A stretch of DNA of 64,000 nt, from positions 58,961,307-59,025,306 of the forward strand of contig OX578276.1 of NCBI GenBank assembly GCA_951217055.1, read 5' to 3'. Under the pieces are notes generated by a model, which searched no databases, was not told where the DNA came from, and saw only the letters and a program-made list of their open reading frames with translations. Source of the stretch: Gerris lacustris. Lineage: Eukaryota > Arthropoda > Insecta > Hemiptera > Gerridae. The position numbers and the translations under genes are program-made. This document shows, one piece after another, positions 48,120-62,499 of the stretch (its first letter is position 1; each line of letters opens with the position of its first letter).

Positions 48120-48500
48120 AAAGACATTGAACCTTTAATAATTTGCCGTGTTTGCAATATTATCTACTGGCTTATTCATCTAACGACAAGTCAACTTGTT
48201 TATTGAAGCCAACTATTTTTTTTTTTTTCTCATTAAACTTAGACGATTAATTACCCTTGATTAATAATCAGATTTTGCATTAAGGTAAGAGATAAGCTGG
48301 TTTATTTATCGTTTCTTAAATGACATTCTCAATGAAGCTAAATAAATTTATAAAACAACATAAAAGTAGTTAATTAAGAATTTAGTTAATTATATTTTAA
48401 AAACATTATTAAGCAGGATGGAGGCTAATTACTGGATTATTTAGTGTAAACAAGGCTGTGTAATTGGGTTTGAGGTAGGTCTTTATTGTAATTGTATAAG
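48120..48500. other. Candidate conserved non-coding element
   Basis: Non-repetitive, with several homeodomain-type cores (TAATTA, ATTACTGGATTA) and a forkhead-like GTAAACAAGG. No frame. Calling it regulatory is inference from motif clustering only. Confidence 0.25.
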
Positions 48501-48509
48501 GTAGGTACA

Positions 48510-50475
48510 TGATATTGTCCTGTTAGTATGTACTGCAACAGGAGTTACACTGACTATTTACCTACAACTCCTCCTCCTTCAACCTGCTTCCATGCATATA
48601 CATTAGTCCTTATCTACATTATCTATTATGTAAATTCTTCTGTTAGGATTTCTCATTTATCTTCTTGTGAATGGAGAAAATAGGATTTCATTATCTCTTT
48701 TAAGCATCTTTATTTTATTCATAACGTTGTTTCATAGTATTCGCCTTATTCTTAGTTTTTTTTACATATAATAAAAATAATGGAAATGTTTTATAGATTT
48801 ATGTAATAAATATAATGATTTCCCATAGCAGAAAAATGTTATATAGATCGTTTAGTCGGCGATAAAATATAAATATTTAAATAGGTCTTCGAGTAACACA
48901 CTATTTGCAGAACATTATCCGCTTCTTTTAGCATACTTCTTTATTACATCTTATATAATGTATTGCATCTATATTTATTCTATTTTAATAGTTTTAATGA
49001 CAGACATAAATTATTGTATATGTTAAGGAAGTACAAAGTAGATTTTTTAGAGAGTATAATTTACCATTTTCTCTGCCCTATGACCTTGGTGATTCTCGTA
49101 TTATGTTAAATCGTTTCTTTGCTGAGTAAAATCACGCGTCGTGATGAAATATATTGAGGTAAGTAAATAAAAAAACATTTTTTTTTCCCATTGAATTGTC
49201 TTTGTGTATTACACACTTAACATAATTGTGAAAGTGTTAGATTTCTGAAAATTTATGTAAATATTTAGTATCTTTTTAATTATTCTTGTATATATGGTGT
49301 AAATTAGTTGAAAAATAATTCTTACCAATTTGCAACATTGATAATTTTGGATTATTGGATAATAGATCATAAGGGTGAGTAAACTTAACAATTAGTTATT
49401 TTAAAATGGCTATCATCACATCTAAAATAAAATAAAATAAGATTTACAATAATAAAGTTAAAAAATAAAATTAAAAATTAAAAAAAAAATGTAAATCACT
49501 TTACAAAAAATTCAATTTTTAATAACCTCGAGTTCTTCATCATGTTAGATTTATTTATTTTTTGCATGATGATAAATTACATCAGATTATTTATAGGTTA
49601 GATTTTTTTGATTTTTTGATTTTTTTTTTTTAATAAACAACATATTTTAAACAACAAAAAACAATGATTTTAAACAAAAACTCTTACTACTAAAAATATA
49701 TTATTTCTATAAAGGGACGTATAAATGAATAATATTAAACACAGTATGTATAAGAAACCAAAAAATAAGATACTAATATTGGTAGTGCACTTATGCAGTG
49801 CATTTAGTCTAACCACTAGCCATTTAATTTCTTCAACCATTAAAGCTTACTATGAACATGAACATCGTGGTAATTCTCACTCACTAACAGAAAAATATAA
49901 AATAATAAATAAATATATTCATTTTCATCGTTATTGGATTTTATAAATAATTTAATTAAATTTCAAAGACAATTTAGAATCCCTCTGATTCTACGATATT
50001 ATGATTGGTAATAAATTATTTTTAATATCAATCAAGTGATTATTAATCGTAATCAAGTGTAAATATATTTTATTTCCATTAGTTAATAAGTAATCCATAA
50101 ATATATTGCATAGAATTAGGATCATTTGCGGAACTCTCAATATATATTCATTTATTTTTATTCATCCACTGCTTTATTTATTTTTTATAAAATAATATAT
50201 TTTATTTGAAAATAAATATAATTCACTAAAATCTAAAACATTTTTAAATCTATTTATGCCATTTTGAGAACTATAATTCTTGTTTGATTTGACAATCTGG
50301 TTAATATTTCAAAAATAAATATCCATTATTATTTCTTTTTTTGGAACATATTTTGATTTGTTATTTACAATCTGTTTGAATCATAGAAAAGCTGAGAAAC
50401 AAAATAAAGCCAACAGCGTAAGAGCATATTAAAATAAATTAATCATATTAAATTAAACAAATCACATGCACATAA
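48510..50475. other. Unassigned AT-rich DNA
   Basis: Frames at 49209-49391 and 49725-49946 lack domains. Nothing recognised. Confidence 0.4.
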
Positions 50476-50479
50476 ACTA

Positions 50480-51600
50480 AACGAAATGGAAACTTATCAA
50501 AAAGATCCTATATGGTTTCCTTGATGGAGTATTAACAGACGCGCCTCTTTAACCGGATAACCGATAGTCCACCATAAATTTGATTTTAATTAACCTGCAG
50601 AAAGAGACGTTAAAAAATAAAAGGAAGGAATGAAATAAATAGACCGAGCTCAGCGTTTAATTAAGGGGACGTTTATCAAGTCTTGAAATGTCTAATATTT
50701 CTAAGAATACACCACTAGAAAAGAGAGAGAGAAATAATACTTACTCCGTTGATGGTTTCATTTTAAAATTAGAACTAATCTGGTGGGAGCTATTAGTCAT
50801 AGGAAACAGTTTGTCATCGGGACGGGGAATAAAAAAGTGAATGAAATAATATTAGATTCAACTTTTACCAAGAAGAAATAGAAAGAAGAATGGGACCAGA
50901 AAAAAATGGAAACAAAAAAAACTATAGAGGTTCAAGTCTTTAATCATTGGTGCCAATGAGGCAAGAAGGTGGCAGACCTGATGTTCTCCGGGTGACAAAT
51001 GCCAAACGTGCAAGTGTTGCCACTGTTAAAGATGGCACAAAAAACTAACAGAACGTTTTTCTTCCATTTGAAGATGCCGCCTTCAGCTGATTAAGGAACC
51101 GACCTTTCGATAGATTATTATTTAAAAGAAAAAACAAAGAACCGAGTATATTATAAAAACTTGCTCGCTTTTAAGACAGAAGTAAATATTTTCGTACAGT
51201 TAACTTTTAAGTACACTGTTGTTCATTTAATAAGGATAATTTATCGTGCCTGCAGCTCATTTATCTGGTCGTTTTAATAAATTAGCAAGAATAATGTGGC
51301 TTTTATAATTCTACTTGTTTTTCTGTAAGAATTGTTTATTTTTATTTACGTTCGCAGTTGGAAGGGGAGGTAGGGTTAAATGGTAACACGCACGTTCATA
51401 GAAAATCCCAGCTAGTTGTCAAGAGACGAACTAAAACACTCGACTTTCTCACGCTTCAACTCGAATTCGCGTCCTTGTGTTCCTGCTTAGAATGTTAAAT
51501 CTAGCTCCTACATTCGGACATTGACCAGGCACGACACTTTTGCAAATGTGCATTCTTTACTTGACCTCGAGGTAAAGGAAAAGAATCGAGGTATGAAACG
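50480..51600. other. Moderate-GC region, candidate regulatory DNA
   Basis: Several blocks of complex, non-repetitive sequence (50510-50700, 50930-51120, 51350-51600) stand out from the AT-rich flanks. No long frame, no transposon signature. Confidence 0.3.
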
Positions 51601-51604
51601 CATT

Positions 51605-53135
51605 TTCTTCTTAAATAAATTTTAAAAAAACAACTAGATTCATGGAAAATAACATAGTAGAAATAAAATGTTTTCAAAAATTATATAATTTAGTTATTAA
51701 AAAGAATCAGTGCTAGGCAGTTATTAAGTTATTATAATAGTAAATAAGTTATTTACAATAAGTAGTATATAAATTGTTGCATTTATATATAAGCAGTATC
51801 AAGTAAAATAATATAATAAAATATTAATTAATAGGGTATAATCGCGTAGACATTATAAACTTATATTTTTGAGGTTCAGAAACAATTTATTTATGACTAC
51901 AGAAACAAATATGTAAAATAAATATAAATAATTCTTCAATAAGATTATTATTGTTTTATGTTTTAATATAATGCTTCAAAGAAAATGCAATGAAGACTAT
52001 TACCGAACAATGTAGGTACATTTCTAAATTTTAGAGGATAGAAGTGACCTATATGTTGGTAATAACTTTATTATTTAAAAATAACAGAAATGGTAATAAC
52101 ACGAGAAACTCATATAACTAGAACAGAAAGAATAATATTTCTTCTTAAGAAAAAATAATCATGTCTTAATTGGGTGTATAGCATCGAAAAACACAGAAAT
52201 AAGAGTAGAGGACAAAATTTAAACTTAAATAAACACGAAAAAACCAAATTAATTATATCTCAGGTAGGCGGCTGTAAAACAGTTGTTTGTCTTTGTAATG
52301 GAAAGAAAATAAAAGGGCTAATTTAACTAACATAATGGAAGCATTGTCATATAGGCATTTAACCAACCCGTGGTTAAATTTACATGGCAATATCTTCTAC
52401 AATGTATTTATAACATTTCCCATTTGGTTTAATCGAAGTAGAATAAAAGTAAACGTGCAGAGTTTATAATTCAATAAAATACAAAGGCAAAAGTATTTAG
52501 AATAAGATCTTTCATATATTTGACTAATAAGGTTGTACTGATAATTTCTAGATCTACAGTATATATGCAAAATTATGAATAAACATGGGAATATCTATGT
52601 ATATGATACGTATGTGAGTGTTTTAGCACTTTATACATGTTACTTTAATACATTTAGTTCATCATATTCATTTTAAACACTTATAAGTATTAAATACTTA
52701 CAACACAATTTTTCAGTATTTTCTAAAATTTTCTGGATTTTTAAACTTTTTTATTTATCATTTTAAAAAATAGCATATTTATAAATATGTAATTAAAAAA
52801 AAATTTCTCGTGAGTCAAATTTATTGTGGACAACAGTTCTTTTGAGTATCTTGATGTACAGAACCTTTTGACGTTCTTTACCCATTAGTAGAAAATCGTA
52901 AAGGCTATTTTTAACATCATGATATTGACTCGATATAGAGTGAAGGACTTCGAGACGAGAATTTTTTGCGTTCTCTGAGGTTGTTTCTGTTTATTTATAA
53001 TGATTCGGTAGGCTAACACAATCTGTAGAAGTTAACAATTGAATAAAATTTGCATATTCTTTGTATTAAAGTTCAATAAGAAATATAAATCAAGTCTCTC
53101 CCGCAAAATAAGAACTTGGAATACTTTAACAATAA
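51605..53135. other. Unassigned AT-rich DNA
   Basis: Nothing recognised. Confidence 0.4.
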
Positions 53136-53137
53136 TA

Positions 53138-53141
<4 letters not shown>

Positions 53142-53211
<70 letters not shown>
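53142..53211. repeat. (TA)n microsatellite
   Basis: About 35 TA units. Confidence 0.97.
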
Positions 53212-53216
<5 letters not shown>

Positions 53217-53219
53217 TAA

Positions 53220-54480
53220 TCTTGTTAATGAAATAAACAATTTATTTTATGGACAAAGTCTGTTTTAATAATTTTTAAATATTGTTATAAATCTTCTTTT
53301 TGTTATATTTTATATTATTAATGTCCAACCAATCGAAGTTTAAATTCTTAAATATTTTATGTAACAATTTCAATTAGCAGACCTTATAATAATATAATTT
53401 ATTTGTTAACGCTAAAACAAATAGGATGGGTTAAATTAAATGTTTCATGAACATTGGTTGTCTTATCAGTTATGTTATTGCAATTACTTTTATTATTATT
53501 GTAAATTGTTTTTATTGTTAGGCCATGATTTATTTGTTTTGTTTTTTAAACAAGGCCCATCAAATTTACTTGTCATATTTCATTGTAAATTGTCATTATT
53601 TTTATTAATTTGTAATTGGTACGCCTAATATATTGGTTGAAAGAACTTTTAATTGGCATCCAATAATTATTGGCATATTTGTTCCTTGACTATTTGATTT
53701 GTGCACTTTAATAATTATTTTTTAACTTAAGATGCTTCTGCATTCTTCTTCAATTCTGGTTGACGTTATAGATGATTTATGATGGTAGAGTTATAAATTT
53801 GTTTGTGCCAAACATTATTTATGCAAAAGAGAATCTCTATTATTATTATGGGAAAATACAATTTGTTTAGTTGTTTGGTCAGAGCCTTGAAACTATTCAT
53901 ACCGGGCGTGTATAATCAATGCAGGTCTTAGTAGAACGGATTAAGCTTACCGTGTACTTAATCAAGGTCGTCCTGTGAAATATGGTATTTCAAACACACC
54001 TGTCTACTTATAATACCGCTCGTTATATTGAATCTCGACAATAATCAATCAATAATAACACTTGATTATGATTAGGAAATAAGAAAATGAATCACGAACA
54101 TCGAGCAATTTTCATAAAATAGGTATCATAGTTTTGTAATTCGCAATTAACCTTTAAAGATAGTCTGTAACGAACATACAGCGTCCTGTAATAATCTTAT
54201 TTGTTTAGCTTGAGTTTGTATCCAAAACCTTTTATTTATGTCACAAAAATAATAAAATAGTATTTTTTTGAGTTTATATTATGGTGGAATTATATTTTTG
54301 ATGTTGTAGCTTATAAAAAAATGTATAATTGCTTTTCATACAAAATAGTAAATGCTTGTATGATTGTGTATGGTTTCACTACCCACATGTTAGTCTCATT
54401 CTACAATTATAAACTGATTAAAATATAATTATTTTGGTCTTACTATACAACAAATAAGTTGTCGAGCTCTAATTCTTATA
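53220..54480. other. Unassigned AT-rich DNA
   Basis: The 62-codon frame at 53440-53628 is Phe/Leu/Tyr-rich low complexity. Nothing called. Confidence 0.4.
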
Positions 54481-54529
54481 ACGTACAGTAAAAGGTTTGT
54501 GTCAGATCTATCTGATAAAGCCCGTATGA

Positions 54530-55380
54530 GTTACAAATAAATTGGATGGTGCTTGTAGGGGTTGTTTTATGTGACGTGCCCCGAAGGCAGGGGAGCGAGT
54601 GTATGCTGTTTGGAGACGGTCCGACCGCAAACAGGGACCAGGAGGAGAGGTGTGAAACAAAGGAGAGTACGAGCCGGGACTGGACGTGAAGTGCCGACAC
54701 CTGGACCCTACTGCACAGCCGTGAGTTAACAGGGAGAAATGAAATCAGCTAGATGTTACGTGTAACCGAGTCAAGTGTAGTGGACGTCTGATCGCTCATC
54801 CGAGTTAAAACAGGGTGGGACGGTATTCCCGGACTATTTGTAAAGGACGAAAGGTTTGCACAGAGTGGCAGCGTGTGATGCTCGCTAGAAACCTCCTGCC
54901 CAATGGGAAAATGCCCCTTTGTCCCCGGTAGCCGGCGGTAGGATTGCTCTTGCCGCCCTACGGGCCACTAATTTATTATACGGTGTCTGGTTGCTCCCGT
55001 GTCCCAGACACTACCGACCCGGCCCGGACCTGATTTGAATACCCGATCCGCCCGTCCCGCCGCCCCATTACCATTCATTATCGCCACCACTTAGTCCGCC
55101 CTATCACAATCCCTTTAATTGATTTTATTATATTTTTTCACCCATTATTCAAGTGGAGACTTGATTGTTTCGAATGTTTCTAGCCTTAACGATCCTGAAC
55201 GTTTGATTGTTATAAGTATTTTTTTTTGTTTATTTAAATCTCCTTTATTCCAGTTAATCTTGTCCGGATTCGATGCCTACCTAAACGCTTTCCGTGTAAG
55301 ATAAATAAGAGGCGAAACCTCCGAGGATAAGGTGGGCCGCTTGACTAATTGCTTTATTTGAATTCGAGCTCGTTCACCTG
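54530..55380. other. GC-rich island, unidentified
   Basis: The most GC-rich non-repeat stretch of the window, with many CpG. It includes CCGGTAGCCGGCGGTAGG near 54926 and a pyrimidine-rich CCCGCCGCCCC stretch near 55055. A GTGAGT donor-like site occurs at about 54720. No long coding frame in either direction. It could be a promoter/first exon, a conserved element or an exon with short frames. Confidence 0.35.
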
Positions 55381-55479
55381 TGAAGTTGGTTATACGTTGC
55401 ATTTGAAACCTCATAGCATTTGTTACTTCGTATTACATACTTGTTAAATCGTGCCTTTGGCGATACCTTGCACACGAGC

Positions 55480-56795
55480 AGAAGATTCCATGCGTGATTT
55501 AGGACAAAACCTTATGATATGTGATATTTATTGCATAAACATCAATTGTGTTTAAAAAAATTAGTAAGTACGTCATTAGTTAGTGGTTCTTACTGAAGTA
55601 ATGTTTGTGAACTGAAACTCTTCACATATTAAATAATATTCTTTCTCATTTAAGCTATTGATCTTGAAATAATTGAGTTTGTTTTTCATAAATATTTTGC
55701 AAGTACTAACAAAATTATTTTTTCCAATTGAAAATATTATTTTATTTATGACAATACATACATTATTCAGTAACTTTCCAGAATATATAATCAGTAAAAC
55801 CTAAAACCAGCGTAAGTGATTATTTAAAAATAACATTTCTATTTCTTCTCAATAATAAATTATTGCACCTGGCATATTGTGAAGCAGTTCATTCATTAGT
55901 GAATTTTCTCCAGCTTTAGTGCTTATTACCGTATGCGCATTTCGTTAAAAAATAAGTTTGTTTATCTGAAAAAAATAAAATAAAATAAAATAATAATAAT
56001 AATTAAAATTAAATATGTCAAATATTTATACATGAATAATTTACAATTAGCAATATTTTGTGATTATTATACGAAAACCTCATTAAAATGTTAATTTTAC
56101 CCTCCATAATAACGTTGTTACAACAAACTTGTCATTTTTAACCTTGATATGTTATTCTTCGTTATAGTCTTCAAAATTTCATACTATAGAGTAATAATAA
56201 TTAAAAACTGTATTTTAATTTATTCTTACTTCAATTCTGAATCCTATTTTTTACATGGCATTTTTTATAACTTGCTACACAATTTTGTTTTCATAAAGAA
56301 ACCCTCAAACACGCAGGTTGAGTACAGAAGGTTTGAAAGCTCTAAGCTTTTGTCTACAGCTCATTGATTCCGGGTGTGATTTACGACGTGCTATCTCGGT
56401 ACATCATTTGGCAAGTTTCTAATTTTTCACTTCAAAGATCACCTGTATTGTGTATATACCGTACGATTGGATTTTTTTTCTTTTATGGCTTTACAGGCAA
56501 AAGTTAATAAGTATAGTAAAATATTAGGTATAGATAAATAGAAATGTCTGGTCACATTAACTACTTTGAAGAAAGTCTCACTTTTATTATTTATAGTTAA
56601 ATACTAAATACGTGTAACTTTTAACTTGGGGTAATGAATACACTTTCTAAGGTGTAAGACTTTAAAATTGATTTAAAAAATTAAATAATAATATCAATTC
56701 TTCTGCCTTACTACTTGTTGAAGAAGAATACAGCACTAGAGACCCAATAATTTCGTTGCCTTGTGTAATGAAAATAAGATTAACCAATGTGTGAA
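55480..56795. other. Unassigned AT-rich DNA
   Basis: Frame 56149-56367 has no recognised domain. Nothing called. Confidence 0.4.
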
Positions 56796-56801
56796 ATACA
56801 A

Positions 56802-57310
56802 ATAGTCTAGCAATCAGTGAGGCACATAGCTTCCTCGTGCCTTATTAATGGTAAATAGTCACATTGGGATTGAAATTGTGGTTGTTTGAACCTATTTTAA
56901 TTCCAAATGGAATCACATTTATTTTATTCAATATTAAATATGTACACACAGTTAAAATTAATATGGGACAATCTGTGGACTACTTTTACCGAACCTTTCA
57001 GATTTGTTAAAAAAATATACCATGGGTAAATAAATGTTTGTTCGTATACAGACGACAAATCAGGAGTGCAGAAATTTAAGATGAACATCGGACCAACAAT
57101 AGGCTAATAAAATCACCTAAATTTAATCAAAATCTGATATATGGTTTTTTTTTATTGGTGGTAAAAGTAAGAATGTTATTAATTTATTCTGCGTTAATCA
57201 GAACAGAAGTTATATGATTTTTAAATGTTCAAACTGACATTTGGAAACAAACTGACCGAAGTTTGAAATTGTAAATGGTTTCATTCGTGAAACGTAATTT
57301 CTTAATTAGT
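56802..57310 (+). repeat. Dispersed family A copy
   Basis: Starts AATAGTCTAGCAATCAGTGAGGCACATAGCTTCCTCG. It shares GGGATTGAAATTGTGGTTGTTTGAACCT with the 28985 copy and TGGAATCACATTTATTTTATTCAATATTAAATATG with 29090-29120. It ends near GAAACGTAATTTCTT without the hairpin. Confidence 0.75.
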
Positions 57311-57314
57311 GTTA

Positions 57315-58187
<873 letters not shown>

Positions 58188-58189
58188 AT

Positions 58190-59640
58190 AATAAAATAAT
58201 AATAATTCTGATGGCACTAAACACCCGAAGCATTACAGCAAATATTGTAGGCTTCGATTTACCCCAACAAAGAAGAGATATAATGTAAAGTTTCATCAAA
58301 ATCTATGGGCTGTCGGCTTCGTTCGAAATGTGGCCTATTTTGGTGCTCGACTAATTGCCAAAATCTCGAAATACTTCTCCCAGCGCGGCGTGGCGTCGTA
58401 GCTTAAATAGTGACTTTGATTCTAGGTTGATTTTTATCTCTATCTTCTTCCAATTATACCACATTTAATGTATATAAACTCACTAGCAATTGAATTGAAT
58501 TATTTTAAAATTTCTTACGTAATTAAGAAAAAAAAAAAATTACATTTATAAAATGACAATAATGACTATTGTCAGTATAATTTAATCATTTGAGCCATAA
58601 TAAATATTAATAATAATCCGTTCAGATGCTTAACTTAAATAAATGAGGTAGGTTTATTGGATAAAGTTATATTTATAAAGTCAATGATTCAAAACTTTTT
58701 TGCTTCTGGGATAGGCAGTTTGTTTGAGTTGGGAATTTTCTCTTGAAAACCTGCAGGAAACTTAAAACCAAGTAATTTTCTCTGGTAAAACACTCAATTA
58801 AGTTTAAACTGCTCTCCCAGTCTTATTCCATTCCCCTGATGATTTTCCTCTGAAAGGGCTCTGGGTTAAACTGTGAAATATCAGTCAGAGCATTACCGAG
58901 GCCCTTTCTGTGGTCTTTTCCTCGTCCTAAACTAACCCTGGCCTTTTCCGGCAACAAGAGAAAAAATATAAAATAATAATATTCACACTCAATTCATTCA
59001 TCTAAATGGGCCATTACGGGAATTTTTCACTCAAAGTAGAATAATAATGGGAATAAATTGTCGGAGAGACCTGAAATGTATTCTAAAAAATGTTTTTAAG
59101 CAGTAATTGTTAAACTTTTTTTTTTCAGAAATACATTTTTTTAATTCAGTTGAATGTGTATTTTAATGTTAAAATTATAACTAAAATTCTATTTTAATGC
59201 AGTATTTTCTTTTATTGTAAAAGTTTAAGAAAACTAAAAGTAATGCATATTAATATTAATTATGATAATAAGAGGGTATAATTTCTGTACAATGAACCAA
59301 GTTAAAATTATTTATACCTACATAATAATACTTGCCTTAGGTCCTAGCAGAATAATTTAAATTCTTACAATAACACTATTCCTCCATTTATATTTTCCAC
59401 TTCAATTTTGCATATTTATTTTATTTTTTTAATCATTGGGTTATTTATTCTTCGTTATTTTATGTATACCAATGGAAACAATACTCATTTCCATGCACGA
59501 TGTTACTTGGCATAATAATAGCTTATCTGTATATTTGAAATTATGATTATGTAATGAATTTTGTGTTGATATGTTAATTGGAGTGATAATACTTTATTTT
59601 AAGTTAAATTATTTAAAAAATCCCGTCAAGTACTTGCCAG
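58190..59640. other. Unassigned DNA with small higher-GC patches
   Basis: 58290-58420 and 58730-58960 are complex, non-repetitive and richer in GC. No coding frame. Remainder AT-rich. Confidence 0.35.
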
Positions 59641-59652
59641 CAAGTTACTAAA

Positions 59653-60370
59653 AGGGTTTCTTCGGTCATAAGAATTAATGAGTACATTATTATTATTTAT
59701 TTATTTATTTTGTTTAAACAGAAATTTGTTTTTGTATTTTTCCTTATCTTAAGGACCTGTCCTAATGGGGTAGTAGGCGAGGGGGACATTATTTTTAAAA
59801 GGCCGCTATTTTGGAAACACGATATATTTTTGTGAACCAAATTTCAATACCTTTAAAATGATACCCAACTTAGAATTTTTAAATGACAAAAATTTTGGGG
59901 CTCCATAGTTACGGCCCCCTAAACATTTTATAATATGACTTTTTTTAGATCAACTCCCGGAAATTTCATTGGACCACAGAGATATATATCTATGTATTTT
60001 GGCCTTATTTTAGGACCTATTCTAATGGGATAGTGCAAGGGGGTACATTTTGGGTTTGTTTTAATTTTTTGGGGGGTAAAATGGCCGCCATTTTGGAAAC
60101 GCGATATATATTTGTAATCTACATTTCAATACCTTTGAAATGATGCCACACTTGAAAATTACAAAAAATATAAAATATTGCGATCTATTCGCAATTGATC
60201 GCAGATCGCAGAAATTTGGAGTGTTTAAGTCATTTAGCAAATAAGTTTAACTTGTATACCAAATTTCAAGTCTATAGCTTTAGTAGGTCGGGAGATATAC
60301 TCCAAGATGCGACGGACGGACGGACGAACTACCAAAAGCATAAGAGTTTCTAGGACGACCTCGAAACCCT
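59653..60370 (+). mobile_element. Dispersed family B element, uninterrupted copy (718 bp)
   Basis: Ends AGGGTTTCTTCGGTCATAA and ATGACCTCGAAACCCT-like (GACGACCTCGAAACCCT) form imperfect terminal inverted repeats. It contains two tandem copies of a ~258-bp module (59751 and 60009 onward), each with GGACCTRTYCTAATGGG, ATTTTGGAAACRCGATATAT and TTTCAATACCTTTRAAATGAT. A GACGGACGGACGGACGAACT run precedes the 3' end. Colinear with 29512-30896 after removing the family A insertion there. Non-coding. Confidence 0.78.
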
Positions 60371-60379
60371 AAAAATGAA

Positions 60380-60870
60380 AAGTGGCCAAGCAATTTAGTC
60401 TATTCTGAATATTGATTTTTAGTAAATCGTTGTTTTAAACTAATTCTACCTTATTTCCATTATAAATACTTTGTTCCTTTCAATGCATGATAAAGAGGAA
60501 GGGGGGAGGAGTTCATATCTTGAACCCGTTTAATGATTAAATTATATTTTTTGCCAGTATAATGTTTTAATTTTACTCTTCTTTACTGATTAACCTTAAA
60601 AAACCAGAGGTTTTACAGTACCTTTTCGTTCTTTTCTTAATTAAAATTATTTTCAAGAGAACGCAACAAGTACATTTTGTTATAAAAAAATGTACTTCAT
60701 TTTTTAACTTAACGAATGTATTAATATTAGGTATAATTATTGTAAGCTGTTATTACATTGTTGTATCAATCTAACCTAGGATAACGGCTTTCTGTAATCG
60801 TTCTGACATTTTTTTTTTTTTCTCCAAATTCAAAACTTTCTAACACTCTCCGTTAAAAACTTCACGAATT
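60380..60870. other. Unassigned AT-rich DNA
   Basis: Poly-T near 60810. Nothing else recognised. Confidence 0.4.
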
Positions 60871-60874
60871 TCGT

Positions 60875-61095
60875 CTCTGTCCATCGGTCGTTCGGTATGT
60901 CCTTCTACAATATTTGAACCACAATTTCTTAAAAAACATCTCGTTCAATTTAAATGTAATTTTTAGGGTGTCACAATTAGCCGCATATTTTGATCCCATA
61001 TTAATATCAATCCTCTGCGCACATTAAAAATATAAGTAAGTACAAGATAGGACATGAGGAAGCTATGTGCCACAATAAATTCCAGACTATTTTTT
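60875..61095 (-). repeat. Dispersed family A fragment
   Basis: The minus-strand start AATAGTCTGGAATTTATTGTGGCACATAGCTTCCTCATG lies at about 61050-61092. The opposite edge contains a GACAGAGACG/CGGTCGTTCGG stretch typical of the family interior. Confidence 0.65.
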
Positions 61096-61099
61096 AAGT

Positions 61100-62350
61100 T
61101 TAATAGTGTTTTTAATTTAATTTAAACTAATTATTAGGTACTGCAGTTATACTGCATCAGTTCGTATTACTAAATTAATTGCAAATAAAAACATATAAAA
61201 TTAGAGATTGAACATCTTATTGTTTTTTATAACTAAGTGTTTAACTTCCTAGATTTCTTCTTGGCTATAGCGGAACCAATTTAGCAAAAGTTTTACGTAG
61301 AGGTAGAGCAGTGTGGTTGGGGGGAGGGGAAGGGAGGGGATTTAGATACATGATTAAAACTAGTCCCTTTGTTTCCCTCACCATTTATAGATTTGGTTCT
61401 GCCAATTTTGGAAGCATGCACTCTTTTAATAATAATACTGCATAAGATCTGCATTTAATTTAATTCTAATTCTGAGATGTATCTGTATTTATTTCATAGC
61501 ATTATTGATTTTTTTCACAAAATAAAAATTTTGAATTAATAATAATTGATGTCGTTATTGCCTGACTACTATATTAACTAGTTCATGCATACCTGTTTTA
61601 ATTATTCATCGTTTGTTGATCTGCGGTTATATTGTTCTAACCACCTCATTTGAGTTTTGCACACTTCGTTAACCAGCATATAAAGCTATTATTAAAATGT
61701 CCACTGGAGAAATTTTAATTGTACTTTTTTATTATTTTTAATTTTACAAGGATAATTAAAATCAAGGTTAATCTGTTGCATATTTGGTAGAGTTCAAGTA
61801 ACTTAATATTGTAAGGGAATTTCCAATCCTTTTGATACAGATGAAGACTAATTGAATTTAAATCGGATACACCTATAAAAGTTTAGGTAAAGTTATGGGA
61901 AGGGGGAGGCCTGTCCAAAACTGGGGTATTTGGAGATTTAATATATGTAGGGAGAGTCTGGGACGCCTTGGGTATTAAATGCTAATGTGAGTTTATTAGC
62001 AAGTTGACGAGGGATGTTACCATAATGCCGGATTTGCATGCGTTACAGCACGCGCCAAGGCAACCCAATGTTTGATAACTAATTGAATTAGAAAAGCGCC
62101 TTTCAATATGGAGACGCTTCCAAGCAGGGCCTCACAGCCTTCAACCTTCAACTCAAATCAAACCCAGGTTTGAATTTTAATCTACTTTTCTACAAGGTTG
62201 GTTCTAACCTGCGCCGCATTCTTACTCAAGCCATAACTGCTATTTATGTTTCCAGATTTATTTCTATGCCAGAAGCAATATTTATGAAAATTAATTTTTT
62301 TAAATTATTATATTTTGTCGTAAAATATTTTCGCGGAAATTTTCACTTAA
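61100..62350. other. Unassigned DNA with candidate regulatory block
   Basis: 61950-62160 is complex and richer in GC, with a homeodomain-type ACTAATTGAATTAG, TTTGCATGCG and CATTCTTACT-type neighbours. No frame with a domain. Confidence 0.35.
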
Positions 62351-62358
62351 TATGTTAA

Positions 62359-62491
62359 GGCCCCCATACACGGTCAAAATGTTTGCGCAAACATTTTGAC
62401 CGTGTATGGGGCTGTCTGTTTGGGCAAACATGATGTTTGACGTGTGTGGCCTAAATTTGCCCGACATCAGGGTTGCTGGTGTATGGGGGCC
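62359..62491. mobile_element. 133-bp MITE with TTAA target duplication and internal perfect palindrome
   Basis: Termini GGCCCCCATACAC and GTGTATGGGGGCC are exact inverted repeats, flanked by TTAA at 62355-62358 and 62492-62495, the target used by piggyBac-type elements. Positions 62362-62411 form a perfect 50-bp palindrome centred on TTTGCGCAAA, so the left half alone folds into a hairpin. The rest contains a related TGTTTGGGCAAACATGATGT motif. No coding capacity. Confidence 0.88.
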
Positions 62492-62499
62492 TTAAGATA

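Noticed and set aside
52900..52965. GACTTCGAGACGAGAATTTT as a mariner-relic end
   Set aside because: Resembles part of the 8.6 kb inverted repeat but too short and diverged to support.
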